Positions 25,889 to 35,636 of a stretch of DNA of 64,000 nucleotides are shown here, in pieces; position 1 is the stretch's first letter, and every line of letters begins with the position of its first letter. This DNA comes from Pedobacter hartonius (lineage in GTDB: Bacteria > Bacteroidota > Bacteroidia > Sphingobacteriales > Sphingobacteriaceae): positions 1 to 64,000 of the forward strand of contig NZ_FNRA01000012.1 in the NCBI RefSeq assembly GCF_900107535.1, read 5' to 3'. The position numbers and the translations under genes are program-made. The notes beneath the pieces were generated by a model. That model ran no database searches. It had not been told where the DNA came from and saw nothing but the letters and a program-made list of their open reading frames with translations.

Positions 25889-28323
25889 TCCGTTTTATCC
25901 CTGTCTTTTTTCCTGACCAGTTTAAATTTGATCTTGCCGTCATCGCCGTCGATCGCCTGGATATGTACAACTATCCCTTTCATCCTGCGTTCCCTGATCT
26001 CTTTTTTGTCGGTAATATCTTCATCCTTTTTTGGATTTCTCAGCGGGATGTCCAGCAGGATATTCGTGCCCGGGCCCATGGAATAGATTCCTCCGATGTC
26101 CATATTCAGCACACTGGAATTGATTTTCATGGGGTTGATGGTCACCTTTTCTCCCCTGATATCAAATTTCCCGTTCAGGTTATTGAACGTAATATTGTTG
26201 AGGTCCCTGAACGGAAAAGCAAACTTACCTACATTCTGCACGGCATCGAAGTTGACAAGGGCACCATTTTTTAAATCAAATACCACACTCCCGTTCATGG
26301 ATCCCGGAATGACCTTTCCTTCGGCAGTGATATTTCCGGATACATTTGTTTTTGTAAAGAAGTTGCCTCTCAGGTTTTTATAAGTGGGTGTACGGAGCCC
26401 GAAATTGTCAAAAGAATAAAAGAAATCCCTGATGCTTACATTAGAGACCACGGTATTTACCGTAAACCTGTTCAGGGCACCAATCTGGGTCACGCTACCA
26501 TTGAGTTTAACAGATCCGCCAGCATGTTTTAAACTGACGTTATTTAAATATACACCGGCGTCAGAGAGTAAGATATCTGCCGTGGCGTCTGTGCCAAGGA
26601 ACTTATTATAATGTACTTTGTCTACCTTCAGATGGATCTCGGCCTTTCCCTTTTCCAGCATTTCATTGAGCTGGCCTGCACTTACTTTATTTTTCTTTTT
26701 TGATTTAGCGGACGCGCGCCCTTTTCTCGATCCGATGAAGCCCATAAATTCTCCAAGATAGACCTGCGGGCTGCGCATGTTCCAGTTCATGATGATCTTT
26801 TCCGGGGCTGTATAGTACAGGTTGAGGAAATTCTTAATGCTTCCTTCCATGAAAACTATACTTTTCCCGCTTTGCAGCCTGATATCCTTAATCAGCAGGT
26901 CTTCCTTCTGAAAGTCGAGCGTGATCGAGGTATTTTTAAAATTCACATTCCTGGGCACATAACTTACATCGGCATTTTTAACTGTCACCAGACCGGTGAT
27001 CACGGGTTTATTCAATTTGAAATTCACCATATCAGCTGAATAATGAAGTTTCAGTTCACCGGTTCCCTTCGTGAAATTCAGCAGGTCGTCCCCCACCAGG
27101 TTATTCAGTTTAGACACATCAAACTTAGATCTGAATGTTCCTGTGGCCACAGGCTTATCAAAATTATGGATAAAGGCAGTATCGATGGTAAAGGGGATTT
27201 CGGCCATACTGCCGGAAAAACGGTACAGTTTCACAGCTGAGTTGGCATCTGTGAACCCTTTGCCATTGATGAAGTTATTGGTATATACGCCTGAAAAACT
27301 AACATTATCCACTACTCCTCCCGGGCTTGTCAGCCGGTTTGCTTTTACAGATGCATTTACAAAGATCGAAGGATCGCCACCGGCGCCCATATTGCCGTCA
27401 ATAATAGCTTTTACGGCAATAGGTTTATCCAGGTTGAACATGTTCAGGCGGGAGGTTATATTGGGTGCCAGCAAGGCAGAGGCGTTCCTCCATAAAATGC
27501 TGCGTGCTTCAACGGTAATCGTAAACTCCGTAGGGTCTTTTGCGATTTTAAACTTTGCGCCAATGATGAAAGGGTCATCACCGATGTTTAGAATATTTGG
27601 TTTAACCTCAATAAGGCCAAGCTGATTGTCATATTCAATATCCATTTTTCCCTGCAGCACCTCATCCTTTACAAAACTTCCGCGTTTGGTATTAAAGGCG
27701 AGGCTGCGGACAAGGGTTTTCAGGTTCACATCTGCCTTCCAGCCGGAAGAAGGATAATCTACTTTACCGCTGAAATCCTGAACGGCGAATAAGAAAAGCT
27801 TGTTGCCTTTCCTGTTATCCAGGATAAAGCGGACATTGTTGAGGTCAAACCTCCTGATCTCAGCCGGTGAGGTACTTTCCTCCTTGTCAACCGGTGCGGC
27901 ATTCTTCTTTTTAAAAACAGAAGTATTGCTGTATCCCGTACTATCTGTATAGAGATAGGCCTCAGCATCATTAATAGAGATCCTTCTGATCTCTATCGTA
28001 CCTCTCAATAAGGCCATTGCATTCACTGAGATGTCAAAATCCTTTGCAGTAAGCAGCGAATGGTGATGTACTTTCCACAGGCTGTCCCTGATCTCCACAT
28101 TCTTCAGTGATACGGAAACTCCAGGAAAGCCCTTCAGAAAAGTAGGCTCCATTGCGCCTACGGTCACACTTCCGTTGATGTTTCTGTTCAGTTCCTTATT
28201 GATAGAAACCAGCAGTGCTTTTTTATTCACATTCACGTAAACCGCCAGTCCGATAAAGACAACAATGATAAGAATAATAAGTGCAGCAAAGACTTGCAGA
28301 GAGCGTTTTAACCAGAAAGGCAT
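25885..28323 (-). CDS. AsmA-like family protein
   Basis: A protein of 812 residues with one N-terminal membrane anchor (LKRSLQVFAALIILIIVVFIGLAVYVNV) and a long periplasmic beta-rich region. The start NINGSVTVGAMEPTFLKGFPGVSVSLKNVEIRD is the chorein-like N-terminal segment of AsmA proteins. The C-terminal region (GSVVFDLKNGALVNFDAVQNVGKFAFPFRDLNNITFNNLNGKFDIRGEKVTI...VLNMDIGGIYSMG) is the typical AsmA C-terminal domain. Such proteins are thought to form hydrophobic grooves that move lipids between the two membranes. The gene appears monocistronic. Confidence 0.85.
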   Translation of the reverse strand: MPFWLKRSLQVFAALIILIIVVFIGLAVYVNVNKKALLVSINKELNRNINGSVTVGAMEPTFLKGFPGVSVSLKNVEIRDSLWKVHHHSLLTAKDFDISVNAMALLRGTIEIRRISINDAEAYLYTDSTGYSNTSVFKKKNAAPVDKEESTSPAEIRRFDLNNVRFILDNRKGNKLFLFAVQDFSGKVDYPSSGWKADVNLKTLVRSLAFNTKRGSFVKDEVLQGKMDIEYDNQLGLIEVKPNILNIGDDPFIIGAKFKIAKDPTEFTITVEARSILWRNASALLAPNITSRLNMFNLDKPIAVKAIIDGNMGAGGDPSIFVNASVKANRLTSPGGVVDNVSFSGVYTNNFINGKGFTDANSAVKLYRFSGSMAEIPFTIDTAFIHNFDKPVATGTFRSKFDVSKLNNLVGDDLLNFTKGTGELKLHYSADMVNFKLNKPVITGLVTVKNADVSYVPRNVNFKNTSITLDFQKEDLLIKDIRLQSGKSIVFMEGSIKNFLNLYYTAPEKIIMNWNMRSPQVYLGEFMGFIGSRKGRASAKSKKKNKVSAGQLNEMLEKGKAEIHLKVDKVHYNKFLGTDATADILLSDAGVYLNNVSLKHAGGSVKLNGSVTQIGALNRFTVNTVVSNVSIRDFFYSFDNFGLRTPTYKNLRGNFFTKTNVSGNITAEGKVIPGSMNGSVVFDLKNGALVNFDAVQNVGKFAFPFRDLNNITFNNLNGKFDIRGEKVTINPMKINSSVLNMDIGGIYSMGPGTNILLDIPLRNPKKDEDITDKKEIRERRMKGIVVHIQAIDGDDGKIKFKLVRKKDRDKTD

Positions 28324-28423
28324 AGGATGTGTTTTTTATAATAAACATTTAATTACGGTATTTGTTTAAAGCTAGTTTTGTCCTGTAAATTGATTATTTT
28401 AGTGCTTATAAATTCACACACAT

Positions 28424-29347
28424 ATGAATACGCTAAATCTGTTAACCAAAAGAACATCAAAGTTCATTTTTGCAGTTGCCTGCATTAACCTTGTTTGTCT
28501 GATCTCTTCAACGGCTGTGCAGGCCCAGTCAAAAAAAGAAGTCACGAAGATCGCCTTTAAAAAGGATAAGTTTAACCGGATATTCCTGCCAGCGAGAGTA
28601 GATAATGATACGATAGCACTCCTCTTTGCTACCTATTCCAAGACTTTAAGGTTAACGCCTTACTTCTATGAGACCAGGCAGTTATGGCCTAGCTGGGATC
28701 GCCTGATGTCTACAGATAAATACGGCGGCCCGCATAGTAAATCGCTTTTCTACCTTCCTAAGATCGAGATCGGTAAGCTGAAATTCCGTAACGAGGAGAC
28801 CGTCATTAACCAGGCCTTTCCGGATTCAATCGCAACTGGCTCTACCGGAACGCTGATGGTATACCAGTACAACTGGATGATTGATAATGACAGAAACGAA
28901 ATGTCCGTTTCCAAAGCCCCGTTCAGCCCAAGCCAGCCCTTTACTACCGTAAGCTATAAGAACAACACTTTCCCTACCGCCATAGTGAATATCAGCAACG
29001 TCAATTCCGAGTTTATTCTTGACCTTGGATCTGGCGCGGGCTTTCTTCTCAGTACCACTACTGCAATCGGACAGGCGATCATTGAAGATTATCACCTGAG
29101 TCCGTCAAGGACAGTAACTTCCAATATCCATTCCCACAAGTTAGTAGACACCATATATGAAGCAGTCATCCCAAAAATGACCTTCAACGGCATAGCGCTA
29201 AAGAACCAAAAGGTAGTTTTGAGTTCTGCTGCCCCACATAACGTGATTGGCACAGGATTCCTGGGGAACTATAATGTGATCCTGAACAACTCAAAAAAGA
29301 GAAAAATTCAGAGTTCCTTCATCCTGGAGAAACGGCTGGTTGATTAA
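28424..29347 (+). CDS. secreted retropepsin-like protein, function unknown
   Basis: A protein of 307 residues with an N-terminal signal (FIFAVACINLVCLISSTAVQAQ). The segment INSEFILDLGSGAGFLLSTTT near residue 200 followed by HNVIGTGFLGNYNVILNNSKKR near the end resembles the two halves of the Bacteroidota retropepsin-like aspartyl protease fold. The catalytic D-T/S-G triad, however, reads D-L-G here, so activity is doubtful. An earlier repeat-like half (LFATYSKTLRLTP) may be the paired lobe. It starts 100 bases from the divergent AsmA-like gene and ends at a strong terminator. Confidence 0.55.
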   Translation: MNTLNLLTKRTSKFIFAVACINLVCLISSTAVQAQSKKEVTKIAFKKDKFNRIFLPARVDNDTIALLFATYSKTLRLTPYFYETRQLWPSWDRLMSTDKYGGPHSKSLFYLPKIEIGKLKFRNEETVINQAFPDSIATGSTGTLMVYQYNWMIDNDRNEMSVSKAPFSPSQPFTTVSYKNNTFPTAIVNISNVNSEFILDLGSGAGFLLSTTTAIGQAIIEDYHLSPSRTVTSNIHSHKLVDTIYEAVIPKMTFNGIALKNQKVVLSSAAPHNVIGTGFLGNYNVILNNSKKRKIQSSFILEKRLVD

Positions 29348-29382
29348 CATTCTGTTTGCCATTGAGTGTACCTTTGTGAACG

Positions 29383-29432
29383 CATAAAAAGAATAAGGCC
29401 GGCATTGATATGCCGGCCTTATTCTTTTTATG
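29383..29432. terminator. strong bidirectional terminator
   Basis: A perfect 22-bp stem (29383-29404 with 29411-29432) around a 6-base loop has a GC core (AAGGCCGGCA) and A/T flanks on both sides. It serves the retropepsin-like gene on one strand and the gapN-hexuronate operon on the other. Confidence 0.9.
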
Positions 29433-29439
29433 TTAAATT

Positions 29440-31062
29440 TTAAAACAGGAACTTAGTAGACAGGAAGTTGCTGCTGTTACCTTCTACAATAGCATTAAGC
29501 AAATGCTTATTGGTGTCATTCAGCTTTGTGGCTACCAGCGAGCGGATGGAGAACGATCTGAGGGCATCAACTACTGACAGCGTACCTTCGGCACTATCCT
29601 TTCTTCCTGTAAAAGGAAAAACATCCGGGCCGCGCTGGCACTGGCAATTGATATTGACGCGGCTTACCTGATTGACCAGCGGATCGATCAGTCCTGCGAT
29701 CTCCTCATCATCATTACTGAAAATGCTGACCTGCTGACCGTGTGTAGAATCGATCAGGTACTCAATCGTTTCTTCCAGGTCATCAAAAGGTACTACAGGA
29801 ATTACCGGGCCAAATTGCTCTTCTTCCCATAATTTCATCTCCTTATTCACGGGGTAAATGATTGCGGGATAGAAGAACGATTCATTGCTGAGGCCGCCGT
29901 TCTCATTTACCACGCGGGCGCCATGAGCAATTGCATCGTCTATACATTCCTTAAGATACGCAGGTTTATGTGCCTCCGGCAATGGAGTTATTGCAACTCC
30001 GTCTTCCCAGGGCATACCATATTTCAGTTTGGCTACTGCTTCAGCTAACAGTTCCAGAAAGGCATCTGCAAGAGTACGGTGAACAAAAACGATCTTCAGT
30101 GCCGTACAGCGCTGTCCGTTGAAAGACAGGGATCCAAGCAGAGTTTCCTGTACGGCAAGCTTCAGGTCGGCATTTGCGGTTATGATTGCTGCATTCTTGG
30201 CATCCAGCCCCAGAATAGCCCTTAAGCGGTTCACTTTCGGGTGGAGTTTTTTCAGTTCGTCCGCTACTTTACTGGAGCCGATGAGCGTAAGCACATTGAT
30301 CTTTCCTGATTGCATCAGACCGGGAATGATCTTATTTCCGCGGCCGTATATTGTATTCACCACTCCTTTAGGAAAACAATCCCTGAAAGCTTCTAAGAGA
30401 GGGTAATGGAGCAGCGTACCATGTTTAGGTGGTTTGAACAACAGCGTATTTCCCATGATTAGTGCCGGGATCAGTGTTGTAAATGTTTCATTCAGCGGAT
30501 AATTAAAAGGGCCCATGCACAGTACCACACCCAATGGTGAGCGCCTGATCTGAGCTACTATCCCCTGTTCGATACTAAATTTTGAAGATTGCCTGTCCAG
30601 GTCTTTCAGCGCATCGATAGTGGCATAGATATATTCAACCGTACGGTCAAATTCTTTCACCGAGTCAGCATGAGATTTTCCGATCTCCCACATCAGCAAT
30701 TTTACTACTTCATCCTTTTTGAGGATAATGCGCTGCGTAAACTTGTCTACGCAGTCAATACGGTCTGCCACGCTCATGGTGGGCCATATTCCCCGGCCAT
30801 TGTCATAGGCAGCTACAGCAGCGTCAAGCGCTTCGAAGCTTTCCTTTTCCGTACATAACGGATAGGTTCCTATCACTTTACGTTTAAGCCCTTGCGCTGT
30901 TTTGATACAAACGGGAGAAAGTACAGTATGTACTTCTCCGTTCCATGGGAGCATCTCACCGTTACTTAAATATTCACGCTGATGAACCTCTTCCATTAAT
31001 CTATGTTGCTCAGGAATTTGCTGTTCCTCAACGAAAATTGAGGATAGATCTATTACAGACAT
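29440..31062 (-). CDS. gapN: aldehyde dehydrogenase, GapN-like (NADP-dependent glyceraldehyde-3-phosphate dehydrogenase)
   Basis: A protein of 540 residues in the aldehyde dehydrogenase fold: MGPFNYPLNETFTTLIPALIMGNTLLFKPP, the catalytic nucleophile C319 in LSFNGQRCTALK, and EEQFGPVIPVVPF. The usual general-base motif LELGGK reads LGLDAKN (G285, D287), a variant I associate with the GapN-like subfamily. It is the last gene of the hexuronate operon, so it would oxidise glyceraldehyde 3-phosphate made by the aldolase directly to 3-phosphoglycerate, giving NADPH. Substrate choice is inferred from subfamily and context. Confidence 0.78.
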   Translation of the reverse strand: MSVIDLSSIFVEEQQIPEQHRLMEEVHQREYLSNGEMLPWNGEVHTVLSPVCIKTAQGLKRKVIGTYPLCTEKESFEALDAAVAAYDNGRGIWPTMSVADRIDCVDKFTQRIILKKDEVVKLLMWEIGKSHADSVKEFDRTVEYIYATIDALKDLDRQSSKFSIEQGIVAQIRRSPLGVVLCMGPFNYPLNETFTTLIPALIMGNTLLFKPPKHGTLLHYPLLEAFRDCFPKGVVNTIYGRGNKIIPGLMQSGKINVLTLIGSSKVADELKKLHPKVNRLRAILGLDAKNAAIITANADLKLAVQETLLGSLSFNGQRCTALKIVFVHRTLADAFLELLAEAVAKLKYGMPWEDGVAITPLPEAHKPAYLKECIDDAIAHGARVVNENGGLSNESFFYPAIIYPVNKEMKLWEEEQFGPVIPVVPFDDLEETIEYLIDSTHGQQVSIFSNDDEEIAGLIDPLVNQVSRVNINCQCQRGPDVFPFTGRKDSAEGTLSVVDALRSFSIRSLVATKLNDTNKHLLNAIVEGNSSNFLSTKFLF

Positions 31063-31120
31063 AAGAGAACTGAATTAAATTAACAATTTATGAAGATAAT
31101 AACTTTCTTCAGGAAATATG

Positions 31121-32488
31121 CTATAAATCCGTAATCGGACGGTATTTAGGTACCAGAATTTTCATCACGATCCACGCCAGCAGGTATGCTACTGCGCAAA
31201 TTGCAAACATGATTGTATATCCGGTTTGTGTATGGCCCAGGGATTTATAATAATCGAATAGTCCACCACCCAGTTTGGAGATGGCAACCCCACCCAAACC
31301 ACCAGCCATACCACCGATACCGATCACCGTACCTATTGTCTTTTTAGGGAACATATCAGAAACGGTGGTAAAGATGTTGGCAGACCAAGCCTGGTGTGCA
31401 GAAGCACCGATACCGATTAGAATTACCGGGATCCAGAAGGTGATATGGCCTAAAGGCTGTGCAGCCAAAACGATTAAGGGAAACAATGCAATAATAAACA
31501 TGGCTTTCATCCTTGCATCATATGGGGCAAGCCCCTTTTTCATATAATACACGGGGAACCATCCACCGCCGACGCTGCCGATCATTGTCATGCTATACAA
31601 TACCGTCAGCGGAATCATGATCGCAGTACCTTCCATCTCATACTGAACCTTCAGGTATGAAGGCAGCCAGAAAAGGAAAAACCACCATACGCCGTCGGTC
31701 ATGAACTTACCGAATACGAAAGCCCAGGTCTGCTTATAACCCAGCAGCCTCAGCCAGGAAACTTTTTCCGTATCCTCGATCTCCATAATACCATCATCAT
31801 TTAAACAGTCGCTATTGATGTAAGCCAGCTCAGAAGCGGTAATGCCTTTCTGATTCTCAGGTTTCTCATAGAAAAAGAACCAGAATCCAAGCCAGATCAA
31901 CCCTACGGCGCCAACGATGATAAAAGTACTCTCCCAACCCCATTTGGAAGCTATCCAAGGTACGGTCAGCGGTGCCAGAACTGCACCGATATTCGCTCCT
32001 GAGTTAAAAATTCCTGTTGCAAAAGAACGTTCCTTTTTTGGGAAATATTCTGCAGTAGCTTTAATTGCAGCGGGGAAATTCCCGGATTCACCAAAACCGA
32101 GCACTGCCCTTGAAGCAATAAAACCCAGAACAGAAACCGGAATTAAGCCCAAACCAGCCCAGCTTAACATTGAAGAAAGGCCTTCCCCGATTGGAATAGC
32201 CAATGCATGCATGATAGCACCGGCAGACCATACGATCAAAGAAATTGCATAGCCCCATTTTGTACCCAGCTTGTCAACTATCCTGCCTGCAAACAGCATC
32301 GATATAGCATAAATAAACTGGAATGCCGATGTAATATTGGCGTAATCGCTGTTTGTCCAGTTGAACTCCTTCTCCAGCATTGGATGCAGAAGACTTAATA
32401 CCTGGCGGTCCAGATAGTTAACAGTAGTGGCAAAAAACAACAACGCACAGATCGTCCAGCGGTAATTGCTCATTTTAGCTTCTTTCAT
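31121..32488 (-). CDS. MFS transporter, hexuronate (ExuT-like) family
   Basis: A protein of 455 residues with about 12 membrane segments of the major facilitator superfamily, anion:cation symporter subgroup. NYLDRQVLSLLHPMLEKEFNW at the N-terminus and the loop GRIVDKLGTKWGYA are typical of hexuronate transporters of the ExuT type. It lies between the KDPG aldolase gene and the gapN gene on the same strand and should import galacturonate or glucuronate by proton symport. A start at M6 (MSNYRW) is also possible. Confidence 0.88.
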   Translation of the reverse strand: MKEAKMSNYRWTICALLFFATTVNYLDRQVLSLLHPMLEKEFNWTNSDYANITSAFQFIYAISMLFAGRIVDKLGTKWGYAISLIVWSAGAIMHALAIPIGEGLSSMLSWAGLGLIPVSVLGFIASRAVLGFGESGNFPAAIKATAEYFPKKERSFATGIFNSGANIGAVLAPLTVPWIASKWGWESTFIIVGAVGLIWLGFWFFFYEKPENQKGITASELAYINSDCLNDDGIMEIEDTEKVSWLRLLGYKQTWAFVFGKFMTDGVWWFFLFWLPSYLKVQYEMEGTAIMIPLTVLYSMTMIGSVGGGWFPVYYMKKGLAPYDARMKAMFIIALFPLIVLAAQPLGHITFWIPVILIGIGASAHQAWSANIFTTVSDMFPKKTIGTVIGIGGMAGGLGGVAISKLGGGLFDYYKSLGHTQTGYTIMFAICAVAYLLAWIVMKILVPKYRPITDL

Positions 32489-32541
32489 TGGTTATATTTG
32501 GTTTGAGGTTGGTAAGGACAGAGGGGGGCCGGGTTAATTCC

Positions 32542-33207
32542 TTAACTCAGCCTGGTTTCACTAATGATTTTGAATGTTTTTTCGGTTAATGTAAATAGGG
32601 TATCGTAATCATTATTCATTAATATATCCTTGCTAATGAGCTTACTGCCCATTCCAACTCCACAAACACCTGATTTAAACCAGCTGCTGATATTGTCTGC
32701 TTCAATTTCCACACCACCTGTCGGGATAAACAATTGTCCGGGGAATAGATCTTTGATGGAAGACATAAATGCCGGGCCAAGCAGGTTTGCGGGGAATAAT
32801 TTGATCAGTCCGGCACCATTCTGCGAGGCCAGGTTAATTTCTGTTGGGGAGAAACATCCGGGAATCCAAAGCAGTCCGGCTTCATGCACCAGTTTGCCAA
32901 TCTCCAGGTCTACCACCGGGCAAACAATAAAATGTGCACCTGCGTCAAGAAAGTCTGATGCCTGCCGTGTATTTTTGATTGTTCCGATTCCGACGTGTAA
33001 TTCAGGCATTTCACGGTTAGCCACTTCAGTCAGCAGTTTGAAATTTTCCAGGGCTGCAGGCCCCCTGTTCGTATATTCAATTACACGGACACCCGCGCGG
33101 TATAACGTACGCACTACTTCCAGGCTTACATCTGCATCTTCATAAAAGAACAAAGGCAGGAGTGCCTGTTCTGTAATCACTTTTAAAGTTTCTTGTTTAG
33201 TTTTCAT
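32542..33207 (-). CDS. eda: 2-dehydro-3-deoxy-6-phosphogluconate aldolase (KDPG aldolase)
   Basis: A 221-residue TIM-barrel aldolase. The motifs GIGTIKN, LIKLFPANLLGP (catalytic Schiff-base Lys) and LFIPTGGVE (phosphate-binding) are in the right order. It splits 2-keto-3-deoxy-6-phosphogluconate into pyruvate and glyceraldehyde 3-phosphate. Its start overlaps the end of kdgK by 11 bases, so the two are coupled. This is the last sugar-acid step of the pathway before central metabolism. Confidence 0.93.
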   Translation of the reverse strand: MKTKQETLKVITEQALLPLFFYEDADVSLEVVRTLYRAGVRVIEYTNRGPAALENFKLLTEVANREMPELHVGIGTIKNTRQASDFLDAGAHFIVCPVVDLEIGKLVHEAGLLWIPGCFSPTEINLASQNGAGLIKLFPANLLGPAFMSSIKDLFPGQLFIPTGGVEIEADNISSWFKSGVCGVGMGSKLISKDILMNNDYDTLFTLTEKTFKIISETRLS

Positions 33208-34219
33208 ATTCCTGAACTACCTTTTTTATATCTTCTAACTTTGTTGTATTAAAATCACTCTCTGTAAATAACTTGGCAAAAGCTGCTGACGTTGCAAAGT
33301 CAACTATCTCCTGTGGCGAATGCTCCTTGTAAAACCCGTAGATCAGGCCTGCCATAAAACAATCCCCGCTGCCCACCTTACCTGCAATCTGATCTGCCAT
33401 ATACTCTTTAGAAATATATAGCTCTTCCTGCGTGTACAAGGTTGTGTAATATTGTATACCTGAGCCATGGTCAAAGCGGAAAGTGTTCGCAACGTTCTTA
33501 CACTTCGGAAAAGCCTCCATTATTGCCTTTGAACTGATCTGTGATTGCTGCAGATAAGCACTTTTATCATGCTCTTCTACCAGTGTTTCAGAAACCGGAA
33601 TGCCCAGCATTTTTTCGGCTGCCCAAACATTGCCCATCACGAGGTCGCAGTATTGCACCAGTGCAGGAAGGACCTCCACAGGTTCCTTTCCGTATTTCCA
33701 GAGTTTAGCGCGGTAATTCAGGTCGATCGATATCGTAATGCCTTTTTCAGACGCCGCTTTCAGGGCTTCCTCACATACATCGGCTACCGACTGGTTAATT
33801 GCAGGACATATTGCACTGAAATGAAACCAGGTTACGCCATAAAACACCTTATCCCAGTCTATAGTGCCTGTTTCGAGTTCAGAAAAGGATGAATATTTAC
33901 GGTCATAAATCACACCGGCATTCTTCAGGTCCTTTCCTTTATCCAGGAAATAAAGGCCGATGCGTTCACCGGAATACTGCATGGCGCTGGTATCAACGTT
34001 CAATTCATCAAGGTATCCCAGCAGCTGCCTGGCTATAAAATTATCAGGGATGGCAGACATATATGCCGAAGGGATCTTCCAAAGGGCAAGCGCTGCAGCC
34101 ACATTTGCTTCAGCACCACCAACGTACACCGGGAAACTATTCTCCTTCAGCCAGCTCCCTGCAGAATCAGGACAAATCCTGAGCAGCAGTTCGCCGAAAC
34201 TTAAAACTTTATTCATCAT
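33197..34219 (-). CDS. kdgK: 2-dehydro-3-deoxygluconate kinase (PfkB family)
   Basis: A 340-residue sugar kinase of the PfkB/ribokinase family: FGELLLRICPD at the start, YVGGAEANVAAALALWKIPSAYMSAIPDN (sugar-binding GG motif) and GKVGSGDCFMAGLIYGF (anion hole and catalytic Asp, G-x-G-D form). It phosphorylates KDG from the UxaA or Kdu branches to KDPG. The ATGATG start abuts the uxaC stop codon, and the gene overlaps the aldolase, confirming the operon. Confidence 0.9.
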   Translation of the reverse strand: MMNKVLSFGELLLRICPDSAGSWLKENSFPVYVGGAEANVAAALALWKIPSAYMSAIPDNFIARQLLGYLDELNVDTSAMQYSGERIGLYFLDKGKDLKNAGVIYDRKYSSFSELETGTIDWDKVFYGVTWFHFSAICPAINQSVADVCEEALKAASEKGITISIDLNYRAKLWKYGKEPVEVLPALVQYCDLVMGNVWAAEKMLGIPVSETLVEEHDKSAYLQQSQISSKAIMEAFPKCKNVANTFRFDHGSGIQYYTTLYTQEELYISKEYMADQIAGKVGSGDCFMAGLIYGFYKEHSPQEIVDFATSAAFAKLFTESDFNTTKLEDIKKVVQEYEN

Positions 34220-35620
34220 TTAGAAATTGAAATAGGATTTTGCATTGTTATAACATATATCCTGTACAATTTTACCTACCCAGGCTATGTCGTCGGGAAG
34301 TTCACCATTTTCAATATCTTCTCCTAATAAATTACACAATATTCTTCTAAAATATTCGTGACGCGGGAAGGAGAGAAAACTTCTTGAATCCGTAAGCATG
34401 CCTACAAAGCGGCTTAACAGGCCCATGTTTGACAGCGCGTTGATCTGCCTGATCATGCCATCCTTCTGGTCCAGGAACCACCAGGCCGATCCGTACTGGA
34501 TTTTTCCGGCGATAGTACCATCGTTAAAATTGCCGATCATCGTTGCGATCAGTTCATTATCAGCCGGATTCAGGTTGTATATAATGGTTTTTGCCAGTTG
34601 ATTACCTGTATCCAGCCTGTTCATGAATTTTGACAGTGCTGCTCCCTGTGAAAAATCACCAATGGAATCCAGCCCGGTATCAGGGCCGAGATTTTTCAGC
34701 ATTCTGGTATTGTTATCCCTGAGTGCACCGATATGGTACTGCTGTACCCAGTTTTTTTCATGGTCCCAAACCGCAAATGCATGCAGCATTGCAGATTTGA
34801 ACTGCAGAATTTCCAGTCTCGTCAGCGTGTCACCCCCTCCTATCTTTAAAAAGATAGCCTCCACTTCCTCTTCCGTATAATTTTCAGCATATAACTGCTC
34901 CAAACCGTGGTCAGACAGTACACAACCGTTTTCGGCAAAATAATCGTGTCTGCGTTCCAGCGCATACAAATATTCCCTGTAGGTCTTAATCTCAGCACCA
35001 TGTATCTTTTCCAGTTTTGCGACATAGGCGTTCAGTGCGGTCAGGTCATCGGCATTCATTGCCTTATCTGGTCTGAAAGCAGGCAATATATTCACTTCGA
35101 AACCAGATGCTTTCAATTTCTGGTGATGTGCGAGATCGTCACAGGGATCATCCGTAGTAGCTACTGTGACCACGTTCATTTTTTTCAGCAGGCTTTGCAC
35201 CGAATATTCAGGTGTCTGCAATTTGGCAGTACATTCATCATAAATCTTTTTCGCGGTAGCCGGCGAAAGGATATCATAAACATCAAAATATCTTTGTAAT
35301 TCCAGGTGTGTCCAGTGGTACAGTGGATTACGTAAAGTATAGGGAACGGTCTCTGCCCATTTCTCAAATTTCTCCCAGTCGCTTCTGTTGCCTGTAATAA
35401 ATTCTTCAGGAACACCATTGGCACGCATTGCCCGCCATTTATAATGGTCGCCATACAGCCATACCTGAGTAAGGTTTTCAAAATTCTTATCCTCAGCGAT
35501 CTGATCCGGCGGAAGGTGACAATGGTAATCAATGATCGGCATGTCTTTCGCAAACTGGTGGTAAAGTACTTCAGCAGTTTTGCTGTTCAAAAGAAAGTTT
35601 TCGTCTAAAAAAGGCTTCAT
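34220..35620 (-). CDS. uxaC: glucuronate isomerase (uronate isomerase)
   Basis: A protein of 466 residues from the ATG at 35620 (MKPFLDENFLL), the normal length for UxaC; the longer frame to 35695 runs into uxaA and is rejected. Motifs: IIDYHCHLPPDQIAED (metal-binding HxH), RNPLYHWTHLELQRYF, TTDDPCDD, LSDHGLEQ, ILVQ-like RDNNTRML and LTDSRSFLSFPRHEYFRRILC. It converts galacturonate to tagaturonate, or glucuronate to fructuronate. It lies between uxaA and kdgK. Confidence 0.95.
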   Translation of the reverse strand: MKPFLDENFLLNSKTAEVLYHQFAKDMPIIDYHCHLPPDQIAEDKNFENLTQVWLYGDHYKWRAMRANGVPEEFITGNRSDWEKFEKWAETVPYTLRNPLYHWTHLELQRYFDVYDILSPATAKKIYDECTAKLQTPEYSVQSLLKKMNVVTVATTDDPCDDLAHHQKLKASGFEVNILPAFRPDKAMNADDLTALNAYVAKLEKIHGAEIKTYREYLYALERRHDYFAENGCVLSDHGLEQLYAENYTEEEVEAIFLKIGGGDTLTRLEILQFKSAMLHAFAVWDHEKNWVQQYHIGALRDNNTRMLKNLGPDTGLDSIGDFSQGAALSKFMNRLDTGNQLAKTIIYNLNPADNELIATMIGNFNDGTIAGKIQYGSAWWFLDQKDGMIRQINALSNMGLLSRFVGMLTDSRSFLSFPRHEYFRRILCNLLGEDIENGELPDDIAWVGKIVQDICYNNAKSYFNF

Positions 35621-35636
35621 ATTTTCATATTTTATG

